A stretch of DNA of 64,000 bases, from positions 8,346,045 to 8,410,044 of the forward strand of contig CP034979.1 in the NCBI GenBank assembly GCA_004026145.2. The letters are read 5' to 3'. Of this stretch, positions 48,265-61,200 are shown in pieces; within the stretch, counting starts at the first letter, position 1; each line of letters begins with the position of its first letter. The translations under genes were made by a program, and so were the position numbers. This DNA comes from Takifugu bimaculatus. Its lineage: Eukaryota; Chordata; Actinopteri; Tetraodontiformes; Tetraodontidae. The notes under the pieces were generated by a model. The model worked only from the letters and a program-made list of their open reading frames with translations, was not told where the DNA came from and made no database searches.

Positions 48265-48288
48265 ACTTCCGGTTTCCGGACGGAAGCG
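48265..48288 (+). promoter_or_regulatory. yipf4: yipf4 promoter ETS-type sites
   Basis: ACTTCCGG at 48265-48272, TTTCCGG at 48273-48279 and CGGAAGCG at 48281-48288 form a cluster of ETS cores about 120-140 bp before the start codon, typical of TATA-less housekeeping promoters. Confidence 0.5.
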
Positions 48289-48406
48289 CTTCTGTGATCT
48301 GTGATGGCGTTGTTTACGTTTCCTGGGATTTATGAGAGAAAGTTAATATAAGTATCTTTTTCTAAAGAAAATATATCCGATGTCTGGTTAGCAACAATAT
48401 AAAAAT

Positions 48407-51400
48407 ATGCAGTTCCCTCCTTCCAACGGAGATTTCACTTTTGTCTCCTCTGCGGAGGCTGAAGGTAGGTTCCTTTAGCTGATATTACAGGCCCTAGAGA
48501 GGCTAATGCTAACCATTAGCTATATGTGGACGTGTCAGGATTTCACTAAAACAAACTACAGTCATTCTAATCTGGCAGCAATTTGACATGTTCTACTGCA
48601 AGTTAAAAGAAACACGCTGTTGCAGAGGCAGCTTTGGAAAAGGTTGCACCATATAATTTCTCCAATATAACTAGGTTTCCTGTTTACATCGTTTATTTGC
48701 ATTATTACCTTCCAGTACTCGGGCTATCCCAGACTTGTTACCCGTCCCGTCCAGCCACTAAAGGCCTTTAGTTTAAAACGGTGAATGAGTTGTGTCACAT
48801 GTAATCATGATGTAACTTGTGTTCTGGAAAAGAACACTAGTGGCATCTAAACAATACACGAGTAGTGATAATACAGCATAAAAGCTTGGCTTAGACACCC
48901 TTTACCTCACGTGCACGTTTTCGTTAGGCTGCCAGGTGAAGGTGTAATACCACAAAAGAGCAGCACTAACCTCTGCAACACACAGAATGGTACCCAAACA
49001 GCCCTGGTGATGCTGTGGAAGGAGGCAGGATGAATCCTTAAAAACAACTGTGTGTACGATGACTTGTCTGGTCTTCTGCCACAGAGCTCAGTGGCTCCAT
49101 CAGTGCACAGGACATTAAACTCAACATGGGCACGGACGGCGGGAAAGACCCATATGCAACCACCTTCCTGAGGCAGAGAGGGTACGGCTGGCTGCTGGAG
49201 GTGGAAGAGGACGATGCTGAAGAAAACAAGCCTCTTCTGTGAGTATCCGTAACAGAAATGAAACAGGTGTTCATGCACATTTGTGTTTAAAAGGAAGTGT
49301 GCACTTAGAATTCAACAATACATCATCTTGGTATTCATGGACCTTAATAGGCAAACACAACCTGAGGTGAACATCATGAAGTTTCTTCTTTATTAAACGT
49401 AAAAGAAGCCAGAAAAATCCCGTAGGCAAGACTTGGTGGCCCCCAGGCCTGGAGTCTCCTTATATATGCCCCCATTGGTAGACGTGCTCTTAAGAGTACA
49501 GAGCAAATATTTAGCTCACCTGAATATAAGCTGCAGTTTTTTATGTTGTAACATGAGATATTTATACAGAAACCCTGGAAACACCTCGGCCGTCTGCTCT
49601 GTGTGTCCACCCAGTCTTCAAGAGTGTTTTCAAGATTGATTTTCTTCAAAAAGCTTCAAGAATGTGTTCGTTCTATATCATGTATAAATTAGCAGGGTTC
49701 GACGCGTGTGGGGGGAAAAAAGCTGCTAAAAATGACGGCTGTTCTGCTCCTCTAACGTTTTTCCTGCGGTTTGAGGCTGTGCACACCTGCTCCGTTAATA
49801 CCACTGTTCTCTCATCCTTGTGGTTTCTCTGTACGACTAGGGAGGAGCTGGACATCGACCTGAAGGACATCTATTACAAGATTCGATGCGTGTTAATGCC
49901 AATGCCATCGTTGGGTTACAACCGGCAGGTTGTCCGAGACAATCCAGACTTTTGGGGCCCTCTAGCTGTTGTGCTGCTTTTCTCCATGGTCTCCATCTAT
50001 GGACAGTTCAGGGTATGGACACCTTTACACGCACGCTGCTGCTACGCTGCAAATACATGTGCAAAGTTAAGAGTTTGTGTCCTGTGTGGTTATAAGTGCT
50101 GCAGAAACAACCACTGATGCTCTCATCACTCAATGGAGAGGCACCAATATAGAGTAACCCCCACCTACCTCCTGCTCTCCTGTCTCCTATTGTTTAATGT
50201 CCTACAACTTCCTTCCCTCTGGTTTGGACAGAAGATGTCCCACAGGTGGGACACAGCCTCCCTCTAGTGGTGCACAGAGGATTCCCTCTTATATAAATCA
50301 CAGTCACCTTGGCTAGAAACATGTAGAACAGTATCTCTGTTTCAGCAGCTTCAGCTCATTTACTAGCATGTAATGACACTACTGTGTTATTTGGCTTCAG
50401 TCCATTTTATTTCATCATCAGAAGGGAATTATTTGGACATTTCTTTTGAGGACCACTTTTGGGTGCAATACATGTGAATTATTCAGGTTGGCTGCGAGGA
50501 GGGTGAATACTGTCGTCACCGTGGATTGAGTCTAAATGCACAGTTTCATAAATACCTGACAGTAAGATCTTTATTTAAATTTAGCTTCAAGTGGTGTCTG
50601 ATTCAAAACGAGCTCCTACGGTTTCACTCTGAAAGTCTTTATGTTCACTGTTGAGCTTCTCCACCAGTCCAGCCTAGTTTAGTCCAGCCTAGTTTAGTCC
50701 AGCCTAGTTTAGTTTGGGCCAAACTAGTCCAGTTCATTCCAGTCTGTCTGTGTCCAGTCTAGTTGTGTCCAGTCTAGCTGTGTCCAGTCTAGCTGTGTCC
50801 AGTCTAGTTGTGTCCAGTCTAGCTGTGTCCAGTCTAGCTGTGCCCAGTCTAGCTGTGTCCAGTCTAGTTGTGTCCAGTCTAGTTGTGGCCAGTCTAGTTG
50901 TGGCCAGTCTAGTTGTGGCCAGTCTAGTTGTGCCCAGTCTAGTTGTGCCCAGTCTAGTTGTGTCCAGTCTAGTTGTGTCCAGTCTAGTTGTGGCCAGTCT
51001 AGTTGTGACCAGTCTAGCTGTGTCCAGTCTAGTTGTGCCCAGTCTAGCTGTGTCCAGTCTAGTTGTGTCCAGTCTAGTTGTGTCCAGTCTAGTTGTGGTC
51101 AGTCTAGTTGTGTCCAGTCTAGTTGTGTCCAGTCTAGCTGTGTCCAGTCTAGCTGTGTCCAGTCTAGTTGTGTCCAGTCTAGCTGTGTCCAGTCTAGTTG
51201 TGTCCAGTCTAGTTGTGTCCAGTCTAGCTGTGCCCAGTCTAGTTGTGTCCAGTCTAGTTGTGTCCAGTCTAGTTGTGTCCAGTCTAGCTGTGTCCAGTCT
51301 AGCTGTGTCCAGTCTAGCTGTGGCCAGTCTAGTTGTGTCCAGTCTAGTTGTGTCCAGTCTAGCTGTGTCCAGTCTAGTTGTGTCCAGTCTAGCTGTGCCC

Positions 51401-53109
51401 AGTCTAGCTGTGTCCAGTCTAGCTGTGGCCAGTCTAGCTGTGGCCAGTCTAGCTGTGGCCAGGCTAGTTGTGTCCAGTCTAGCTGTGACCAGTCTAGCTG
51501 TGGCCAGTCTAGTTGTGTCCAGTCTAGTTGTGTCCAGTCTAGCTGTGTCCAGTCTAGCTGTGGCCAGTCTAGTTGTGTCCAGTCTAGTTGTGTCCAGTCT
51601 AGTTGTGCCCAGTCTAGCTGTGTCCAGTCTAGCTGTGTCCAGTCTAGTTGTGTCCAGTCTAGTTGTGACCAGTCTAGCTGTGGCCAGTCTAGTTGTGTCC
51701 AGTCTAGTTGTGTCCAGTCTAGTTGTGCCCAGTCTAGCTGTGTCCAGTCTAGCTGTGTCCAGTCTAGTTGTGTCCAGTCTAGTTGTGGCCAGTCTAGCTG
51801 TGCCCAGTCTAGTTGTGGCCAGTCTAGCTGTGTCCAGTCTAGTTGTGTCCAGTCTAGTTGTGCCCAGTCTAGTTGTGCCCAGTCTAGCTGTGGCCAGGCT
51901 AGTTGTGTCCAGTCTAGTTGTGCCCAGTCTAGTTGTGCCCAGTCTAGTTGTGCCCAGTCTAGTTGTGGCCAGTCTAGCTGTGTCCAGTCTAGTTGTGTCC
52001 AGTCTAGTTGTGCCCAGTCTAGTTGTGCCCAGTCTAGCTGTGGCCAGGCTAGTTGTGTCCAGTCTAGCTGTGGCCAGTCTAGCTGTGGCCAGTCTAGCTG
52101 TGTCCAGTCTAGCTGTGTCCAGTCTAGCTGTGGCCAGTCTAGTTGTGTCCAGTCTAGTTGTGTCCAGTCTAGTTGTGCCCAGTCTAGCTGTGTCCAGTCT
52201 AGCTGTGTCCAGTCTAGTTGTGTCCAGTCTAGTTGTGGCCAGTCTAGTTGTGTCCAGTCTAGTTGTGCCCAGTCTAGTTGTGCCCAGTCTAGCTGTGGCC
52301 AGTCTAGCTGTGGCTATATTAATGGTTCAGTTTGTCTCCAGGTTGTTTCCTGGATCATCACCATCTGGATATTTGGATCGCTGACCATCTTTCTGCTGGC
52401 TCGTGTTCTTGGTGGTGAGGTAAGTAGAGCCGTTTGCTGTTTGAAGAGCGTTTCTGTCCTTTGAGCTGCTGTGACCATCATTTTAAACTGGGTTTACACG
52501 TCAGAGCGAATGAGTGTGATTGGTTCAGAGGCTTCAGCTACACCACCAGTTTTTAAACCCTTTGCACATTTGGAATCAGACACAAGAGTTTGAGGAGGAC
52601 CAGCGGCGTGTCTCCCGCGTGGGTGCAGAGCAGATAAAGCCGATCACCCCCCTGTGTCCAGAGGGTCTTTGGTTCTGCTGTCCCCAGGAGAAAGCCTAAC
52701 GAGGCTCGAGGATGTAGATGTGTGTGTGTGAGCTGGCCCAGGTGACAGCCTCGGACCTCAGGTTCTCACCGTGCTCTCTCCTGAACAGGTCTCCTTCGGG
52801 CAGGTCCTTGGAGTGATTGGATATTCTCTTCTTCCTCTCATCCTCATCGCTCCTCTCCTCCTGGTGATCGGCGAGTTTGAGATAGTTTCCACAGTGATCA
52901 AAGTGAGTGGGCGTGTTATTCACTTGTTATTGTGGTTCTTTAGTATTAATAGCCCTGATCTTATCTTCCAGCTCTTTGGAGTCTTCTGGGCTGCTTACAG
53001 CGCCGCTTCGCTGCTGGTTGGAGACGAATTTAAGACCAAAAAGCCCCTCCTTATTTATCCTGTTTTCCTTTTGTATATTTACTTCCTGTCGCTATATACT
53101 GGTGTGTGA
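48407..53109 (+). CDS. yipf4: Yip1 domain family member 4, complete CDS in six exons
   Basis: Coding exons: 48407-48464, 49085-49238, 49841-50012, 52342-52419, 52789-52902 and 52972-53109; 714 nt, 237 residues (human 244). YIPF4 is a five-pass membrane protein of the Golgi that partners other YIPF/YIF1 proteins and Rab GTPases in membrane traffic. The cytosolic N-terminus NGDFTFVSSAEAEELSGSI and the segment FLRQRGYGWLLEVEEDD are diagnostic. They are followed by EELDIDLKDIYYKIRCVLMP and hydrophobic spans PLAVVLLFSMVSIYG, VVSWIITIWIFGSLTIFLLA, GVIGYSLLPLILIAPLLLVI, LFGVFWAAYSAASLLVG and LLIYPVFLLYIYFLSLYTGV. All junctions agree in phase. Intron 3 is expanded to 2.3 kb by a 15-bp minisatellite. 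A poly(A) signal lies at 53341. Confidence 0.97.
50726..52312. repeat. 15-bp minisatellite in yipf4 intron 3
   Basis: About 105 copies of CCAGTCTAGTTGTGT, varying mainly T/C (TAGTTG or TAGCTG) and the base class of GTGTCC, GTGGCC and GTGCCC. It is preceded by a diverged seed GTCCAGCCTAGTTTA (50670-50720). The 556-codon Ser/Leu/Val frame through it is an artefact; it ends in sequence overlapping exon 4. Confidence 0.96.
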
Positions 53110-53340
53110 GCTGCTCGGTGCTGATGTTGGTGTGGGCATCAGGGGAGGAACCAGAGCACATTATTGTCCTCCTCCTCCTCATCATCAGCATCATCATCAT
53201 CATCATCATCACCACAGTTGTTACAGTTCTGATGATTCACGTGACAACAATAACAATGCTGTAATTAATAATGATCACACGCAGCTCTCTTGTAATTTGG
53301 GCCCTATGGATGTTGCAACTACCCCCCTATTTCATTCTTT

Positions 53341-53346
53341 AATAAA
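53341..53346 (+). other. yipf4: Candidate yipf4 poly(A) signal
   Basis: AATAAA 232 nt after the yipf4 stop codon. Confidence 0.6.
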
Positions 53347-54986
53347 ATCCGGATGCATATGGATCCTTCTGAATCTTCTCATTTAACCAGTTCATTAAAG
53401 CAGGAGATACGTTTTCGAGCTGTTGTTTTTAAAAGAGCATTAGGTTTAAAATGTTACGTTTAATGTTTTCCGCACAGAATGAAAAGGTAGAAAAAAAAGC
53501 TTTGGTTTGTGCAGTTTAATGTGCCATGACATTATAGATTTGGGAAGTTGGTTATCTTACACTTTCTAACCAATACGATTGCTTTTTTACTACCCTTGTG
53601 ATCTGTTTGTCAAAGGTTTAAGAGTAATACATTAAAAGGATTAAATATTTGTTGTGTGTCATTTCCTGACTCATTATATAAGGTATAAAATGATCATTAT
53701 GGATGTATGAATAAAGCAGCAGTGGAAAACATCAAAGGTTGATCCTGGAGGTGGGATCCGGCTGATCTCCAGGGTTCTGTCAGACACAAATAGGAGGTCT
53801 TCAGCCAAGGTTCTGTGTCTTATTCTCCTGACTAGAAATGGAATATCCCCACAACAAAAGCTTTTAATTGGCTCATGAACCCAAAGAGTCAGGAACAGTT
53901 GATGCTACATTCAAGATCACTGATGCCTCGAGGTTAATATAGATGAACGTGGGTGTGAATAGACGTAAACACAGCAGGACACTGGTGAGGGAACGAAGCG
54001 ATCGTGTCTGAGAGAACGAGAGGAGAGACGGCTGAAGGCAGCTCCCCCCTGAATGAGGGCCCACCTCAGGGTCCCACGGGGCTCGTGTGGGGGTCTTCTG
54101 TAGTCCACAGGCTCATGTTGTCTAGACGGAAAGAGAAGGATGACGACCGGAGACATGAGGATGTCTGACGATGCTGGGGTAGACCTGGTGAGGGCGGGGG
54201 CAGCAGGTGGAGAAGCCCTCTGCACCATGTTCTTGCACGTGTGCACGTCTCATTTCACACGAAGCCGTGTGTTCTTCGGGATCTCGGTATCTTCATTATT
54301 ATCTTCCCAGAGTTTCAGCAGCCGGACTCCATCAGCAGAGGAGGCTGATGTTGGAGGGGCGCTCCTCAACGGTTTCGTTAATATTCCACCTGCTTTTTGT
54401 ATTTGTATGCATGGAAATACGCTGCATATGCTTGTGTCTGCTGTAGCTAGTGTATAGAATTTTGGACTTTCTATGGAGCAAATAATAATGATGTAATAAT
54501 AAACCGTTTCCCTCCCTTTGGAGATTCATAAATGAATGAAATTCTGTTTTTTTCCCCCTGGATTGCTAGACGTCCTGTACCCCTGATAAGATGTGTCCAT
54601 AATATGCCAGGGTTTCCCAAAGTTTCCTTGCTGAGGCCTCTTGGCATTATGTTTTATAATTAAGCCTACAAATATTGTCATTTATGCGCTCTAGCGCCCC
54701 CTACGCAGAATAATGCGGTAAGGTATTTATAGCGTCAGAAGTTTAACGTGAATTTCTGTCTTGGGTGCAACTGTAGTGGTTTCATGAGTCTTATGAGAAG
54801 TTCCATGTCTCATTTCTGTAGCAATTAGTGCTGCAACAACAACCGGAAAACTGACAACAGCCTCCGTATACAAAACAACAAAAGGCGTGAATCTGTGTGA
54901 CCGGTAGTCACGACAGAATTCCGACTGGAAAATAGAAACTGGGGAGTCTGGATCTTTCAAAGGCCTCCTGTCACCCCTGGCCCCTG

Positions 54987-55035
54987 TGACGTCATGCCCG
55001 TCCCCAGCGAGCGCCGCCCGGGTGTTCTCGCGAGA
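54987..55035 (+). promoter_or_regulatory. birc6: birc6 promoter: CRE and TCTCGCGAGA palindrome
   Basis: A perfect CRE TGACGTCA (54987-54994) and a perfect TCTCGCGAGA palindrome (55026-55035) lie 235-285 bp before the start codon in CpG-rich DNA. TCTCGCGAGA is a known vertebrate core-promoter element of housekeeping genes, methylation-sensitive and bound by BANP. Confidence 0.65.
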
Positions 55036-55269
55036 GTTGGCGGCGCTACGCCAGCTCCGTTTACCTACGTGTGAGTGACAGATCGGACTGCCTGGAGTTC
55101 CTGCTGCGTGAATGGTGAATAGCTCCTGCTGCGCACACAGGCGGAAGAGAAGCGGCCGCGGAAGAAGTCGGCGGTGGCAGACAGCTAATAGTTCGTCTCA
55201 GACACTTACCAGCATTACGTGTGTCATCGCATCCCCAAAAATTGCAGACGGGAAGGCAAACCAAGAAAG

Positions 55270-58200
55270 ATGGCGGCCGCGGCCTCGCCGGGCTCCTGCT
55301 CGTTTGGCTCCTCCGACTGGATTGTGCTGAGAGACGGCTGCCTGCGTTGCGACGAGGAGGGCCTGCGGAGCCTCTCCTACCACCCGGCCCTGAACGCTAT
55401 CCTGGCCGTGACCAGCCGCGGCAGTATTAAAGTGGTCGACGGTACTTCGGGGGCGATTCTCCAGGCGTCTGCTTTACACGGTGAGGACCCGCGGCCCGTC
55501 GCCAACGTTTGAAACACCGCGTTCCGGTTCTAACTGTCAGGCTTTAAGTTGTCAACTACCGCTGACAACAGTCCAGCCCCGCTAGCAGACGGGAGCTACC
55601 CTGCAACTTGTGCTGGGCCTGCTGGGTTTAGCCGCACAGTCCTCCCGGGGCTGCTGAATCAGTATCAGACGCTGGACCTGTAACCTTCCACCACGTCCAG
55701 GTCTTTGTGCGTCCACTGTTTGTGGACCCAGAAGCGGCTCTTTTAGAACCGGCTCTTTTAGAAGCTAGCTCGGCGCTAGCCAAAGTTAGCCGGGCGGCGT
55801 TGACGGCAGTGTGTTGTAGCGAGGGGCGATAAAGTGTCACCCTGTGGGGCTGTTGTGTCACCCAGCCGTGATGTTGGTGAGGTGGCTGCTGATCCACCAG
55901 GCTGTCAGCTCATCCAGCGGTGCAGAATAATGTTGGAACACCTGTCCCATCACACTCGTTCCTGCTGCTCTGTCTAACAGCTGGGAGAGGGTCACGTTTA
56001 CCAAGTCCTGGATGCGGATCACAGGAAGGCAGAACAGAAACTAAAAGCGCATCAGCACGTTTTTAAGCCTAATGGCTGGCGGCTCCTCGAAACTCTGCTG
56101 GTAGTTTTCAGCCTGTCAGTCCCCTTATGGATGCAGGAGTATTTGGCTCTAAAATGGCAGAAATGTGGAAAATTGTTCAGCTGACATCTGACACAATGTC
56201 GTTTTCTTTTTTTTCTTTTTTTTAATGAAAGAAAAAATAAATCTGAGATTCCGAATCAATCAAAGCCTGGCTTGTCTTCACGCCTTTTGGCTGTGTTGGC
56301 ACGCCACGAGCAAAGCTTGCCCATTCAAAAGGATTTCACCACAGCCCGAGTCTGGCGTCACCTTCCTGCGGCTCCACGCCGCCGGGAGCCGACGCCGCTT
56401 CGGTCGACACAACAGTGACACGACAGTCACGAGGAGGTCGTCGGTGGGAGGATTTGGGCCGAGCTGGAGTGGTTGGGCTCTTGTAATGAAGCTGTAGTAT
56501 TTAAAACACTCCCCTCTTGGCTCTGCATGCACACACCACTGCGTACCTGTCTGTGCTCCACCAAGGCCCATGTTTAAAGCTTTTATTCTTAGTCCAGCTC
56601 ACGTTATAAAATCAATCACTTCACAGGAACAGTATGTATCACATATGAACTGAAGGGTTTCTGAATGGGTGAGAAAGTCCCGTAGAATAAATAAATTAAA
56701 ACCGACAGATGTCAACAGCTCAGGCTTCCTCCTCCCCTGACTTGGCTTTGTTGCCTGCTCATGTTCTCAATGGCGTCCATTTATTATCTTTGATGGTCAA
56801 TCAGACCATAGCTTCTAACTTCAGGACCATCCCTGCTGACTTCTGCAGATATAATGCACTGGCCCCACTGACCCCCCCCCCCCCCCACTGGTGGGTTCCC
56901 CTCTCATTTCTGTTACCCAGTTTACACGTTTCCATGGGCAACAACGTTCTGTCTTTGATAACCACAACATGGATAAAAATAGGCCTTAAGTATTTAAAAG
57001 GAGCATAGTGCTCCATCAGCCGGATTGTTGTTAGAGGAAGCTGCCGTTGTGGACTCCTGTGGTGCCTCCAGTCTGAGGGTAGAAGGTCCAACAGTCCTGC
57101 TGGGCAGTGTTGACAGTCAACGTGATGTCCTTGCTGATGTTGCCGAGCTTGTTCCTTCAAGCCCTTGGATGAATTTGGCTCAAGGTCCCGGCTCCTTTCT
57201 GAAGCCAACCATGACCTCCACTGTCTTAGCTGTGTTTGAGCTTCTTCCTCAATGGCCCCATTGGCCACCCTCCTCCTGTAGGCTGCTTCCTCCCCACCAC
57301 TGACCCTCCTCCTGTAGGGGACTTCCTCCCCACCAGTGACCCTCCTCCTGTAGGTGACCCTCCCCACCACTGACCCTCCTCCTGTAGGCTGCTTCCTCCC
57401 CACCAGTGACCCTCCTCCTGTAGGCTGCTTCCTCCCCACCAGTGACCCTCCTCCTGTAGGCTGCTTCCTCCCCACCAGTGACCCTCCTCCTGTAGGCTGC
57501 TTCCTCCCCACCACTGACCCTCCTCCTGTAGGTGACCCTCCCCACCACTGACCCTCCTCCTGTAGGCTGCTTCCTCCCCACCACTGACCCTCCTCCTGTA
57601 GGCTGCTTCCTCCCCACCACTGACCCTCCTCCTGTAGGTGACCCTCCCCACCACTGACCCTCCTCCTGTAGGCTGCTTCCTCCCCACCACTGACCCTCCT
57701 CCTGTAGGGGACTTCCTCCCCACCAGTGACCCTCCTCCTGTAGGGGACTTCCTCCCCACCAGTGACCCTCCTCCTGTAGGCTGCTTCCTCCCCACCACTG
57801 ACCCTCCTCCTGTAGGCTGCTTCCTCCCCACCAGTGACCCTCCTCCTGTAGGCTGCTTCCTCCCCACCACTGACCCTCCTCCTGTAGGTGACCCTCCCCA
57901 CCACTGACCCTCCTCCTGTAGGCTGCTTCCTCCCCACCACTGACCCTCCTCCTGTAGGCTGCTTCCTCCCCACCACTGACCCTCCTCCTGTAGGCTGCTT
58001 CCTCCCCACCAGTGACCCTCCTCCTGTAGGTGACCCTCCCACCACTGACCCTCCTCCTGTAGGTGACCCTCCCCACCACTGACCCTCCTCCTGTAGGGGA
58101 CTTCCTCCCCACCACTGAACCCTCCTCCTGTAGGCTGCTTCCTCCCCACCACTGACCCTCCTCCTGTAGGCTGCTTCCTCCCCACCACTGACCCTCCTCC

Positions 58201-61200
58201 TGTAGGTGACCCTCCCCACCACTGACCCTCCTCCTGTAGGGGACTTCCTCCCCACCACTGACCCTCCTCCTGTAGGTGACCCTCCCACCACTGACCCTCC
58301 TCCTGTAGGGGACTTCCTCCCCACCACTGACCCTCCTCCTGTAGGGGACTTCCTCCCCACCACTGACCCTCCTCCTGTAGGCTGCTTCCTCCCCACCACT
58401 GACCCTCCTCCTGTAGGTGACCCTCCCCACCACTGACCCTCCTCCTGTAGCTGCTTCCTCCCCACCAACTGACCCTCCTCCTGTAGGGGACTTCCTCCCC
58501 ACCATGACCCTCCTCCTGTAGGGGACTTCCTCCCCACCAGTGACCCTCCTCCTGTAGGTGACCCTCCCACCACTGACCCTCCTCCTGTAGGCTGCTTCCT
58601 CCTCCCCACCACTGACCCTCCTCCTGTAGGTGACCCTCCCCACCACTGACCCTCCTCCTGTAGGCTGCTTCCTCCCCACCACTGACCCTCCTCCTGTAGG
58701 CTGCTTCCGCTTCCTCCCACCACTGACCCTCCTCCTGTAGGGGACTTCCTCCCCACCAGTGACCCTCCTCCTGTAGGTGACCCTCCCCACCACTGACCCT
58801 CCTCCTGTAGGCTGCTTCCTCCCCACCAGTGACCCTCCTCCTGTAGGCTGCTTCCTCCCCACCAGTGACCCTCCTCCTGTAGGCTGCTTCCTCCCCACCA
58901 CTGACCCTCCTCCTGTAGGTGACCCTCCCCACCACTGACCCTCCTCCTGTAGGCTGCTTCCTCCCCACCACTGACCCTCCTCCTGTAGGCTGCTTCCTCC
59001 TCCCCACCACTGACCCTCCTCCTGTAGGTGACCCTCCCCACCACTGACCCTCCTCCTGTAGGCTGCTTCCTCCCCACCACTGACCCTCCTCCTGTAGGGG
59101 ACTTCCTCCCCACCAGTGACCCTCCTCCTGTAGGGGACTTCCTCCCCACCAGTGACCCTCCTCCTGTAGGCTGCTTCCTCCCCACCACTGACCCTCCTCC
59201 TGTAGGCTGCTTCCTCCCCACCAGTGACCCTCCTCCTGTAGGCTGCTTCCTCCCCACCACTGACCCTCCTCCTGTAGGTGACCCTCCCCACCACTGACCC
59301 TCCTCCTGTAGGCTGCTTCCTCCTCCCCACCACTGACCCTCCTCCTGTAGGCTGCTTCCTCCCCACCACTGACCCTCCTCCTGTAGGCTGCTTCCTCCCC
59401 ACCAGTGACCCTCCTCCTGTAGGTGACCCTCCCCACCACTGACCCTCCTCCTGTAGGTGACCCTCCCCACCACTGACCCTCCTCCTGTAGGGGACTTCCT
59501 CCCCACCACTGACCCTCCTCCTGTAGGCTGCTTCCTCCCCACCACTGACCCTCCTCCTGTAGGCTGCTTCCTCCCCACCACTGACCCTCCTCCTGTAGGT
59601 GACCCTCCCCACCACTGACCCTCCTCCTGTAGGTGACCCTCCCCACCACTGACCCTCCTCCTGTAGGTGACCCTCCCCACCACTGACCCTCCTCCTGTAG
59701 GGGACTTCCTCCCCACCACTGACCCTCCTCCTGTAGGCTGCTTCCTCCCCACCACTGACCCTCCTCCTGTAGGCTGCTTCCTCCTCCCCACCACTGACCC
59801 TCCTCCTGTAGGCTGCTTCCTCCCACCACTGACCCTCCATCCTGTAAGGCTGCTTCCTCCTCCCACCACTGACCCTCCTCCTGTAGGCTGGCTTCCTCCC
59901 CACCACTGACCCTCCTCCTGTAGGTGACCCTCCCCACCACTGACCCTCCTCCTGTAGGCTGCTTCCTCCCCACCAGTGACCCTCCTCCTGTAGGCTGCTT
60001 CCTCCCCACCACTGACCCTCCTCCTGTAGGCTGCTTCCTCCCCACCAGTGACCCTCCTCCTGTAGGCTGCTTCCCTCCCCACCAGTGACCCTCCTCCTGT
60101 AGGCTGCTTCCTCCCCCACCACTGACCCTCCTCCTGTAGGTGACCCTCCCCACCACTGACCCTCCTCCTGTAGGCTGCTTCTCCTCCCCACCACTGACCC
60201 TCCTCCTGTAGGCCTGCTTCCTCCCCACCACTGACCCTCCTCCTGTAGGTGACCCTCCCCACCACTGACCCTCCTCCTGTAGGCTGCTTCCTCCCCACCA
60301 CTGACCCTCCTCCTGTAGGCTGCTTCCTCCCCACCACTGACCCTCCATCCTGTAGGCTGCTTCCTCCCCACCACTGACCCTCCTCCTGTAGGCTGCTTCC
60401 TCCCCACCACTGACCCTCCTCCTGTAGGTGACCCTCCCCACCACTGACCCTCCTCCTGTAGGCCTGCTTCCTCCCCACCACTGACCCTCCTCCTGTAGGT
60501 GACCCTCCCCACCACTGACCCTCCTCCTGTAGGCTGACCCTCCCCACCCTGACCCTCCTCCTGTAGGCGCTTCCTCCACCACTGACCCTCCTCCTGTAGG
60601 CTGCTTCCTCCCCACCACTGACCCTCCTCCTGTAGGCTGCTTCCTCCCCACCACTGACCCTCCTCCTGTAGGTGACCCTCCCCACCACTGACCCTCCTCC
60701 TGTAGGCTGCTTCCTCCCCACCAGTGACCCTCCTCCTGTAGGCTGCTTCCTCCCCACCACTGACCCTCCTCCTGTAGGGGACTTCCTCCCCACCACTGAC
60801 CCTCCTCCTGTAGGTGACCCTCCCCACCACTGACCCTCCTCCTGTAGGCTGCTTCCTGCCCTCCCCAGCAGTGATCAGCCTCCCCTCTCATGTGTTGGTG
60901 TTCGCACCACAGCCAGACCAGGATGTGGGTGTATTTTGTCTATAGATCATATAGTGTATATATGTATAGGGTGTATAGTGTGTATAGGGTGTATAGTGTG
61001 TATAGTGTGTATGTAGAGCGTATGCCGTCTATACAGCCTGCGCTGCTTCCAACCTGCGCTGCTTGTGTTCTACATTTTCCTTCTATTTTACACCAGAATC
61101 AACATGAAATGTCTCTTTCAGTCTCAGCCTGCCTTTTGGCGTTAGAGAGGAACTATTTCATCTAGAAAAAGAGGGCTGTAACGTAAATATTAGCTTGTGT

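Larger units (their letters stand above)
53110..55269. other. yipf4 3' flank and birc6 promoter region
   Basis: It contains the yipf4 3'UTR with a CAT/TCA microsatellite (53165-53215) and AATAAA at 53341-53346, then about 1.6 kb with no recognisable gene. The last 290 bp are CpG-rich and form the birc6 promoter and 5'UTR. Confidence 0.6.

Noticed and set aside
50714..52384. 556-codon plus-strand frame of Ser-Leu-Val repeats
   Set aside because: It is a 15-bp tandem repeat in yipf4 intron 3. It overlaps the real exon 4 in a different frame.
56801..60891. Three overlapping minus-strand open frames of about 1190-1330 codons (Gly/Arg/Trp-rich)
   Set aside because: They are translations of the 36/34-bp minisatellite in birc6 intron 1. 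All three frames stay open because the unit lacks stops; there is no domain and they lie antisense to an intron.
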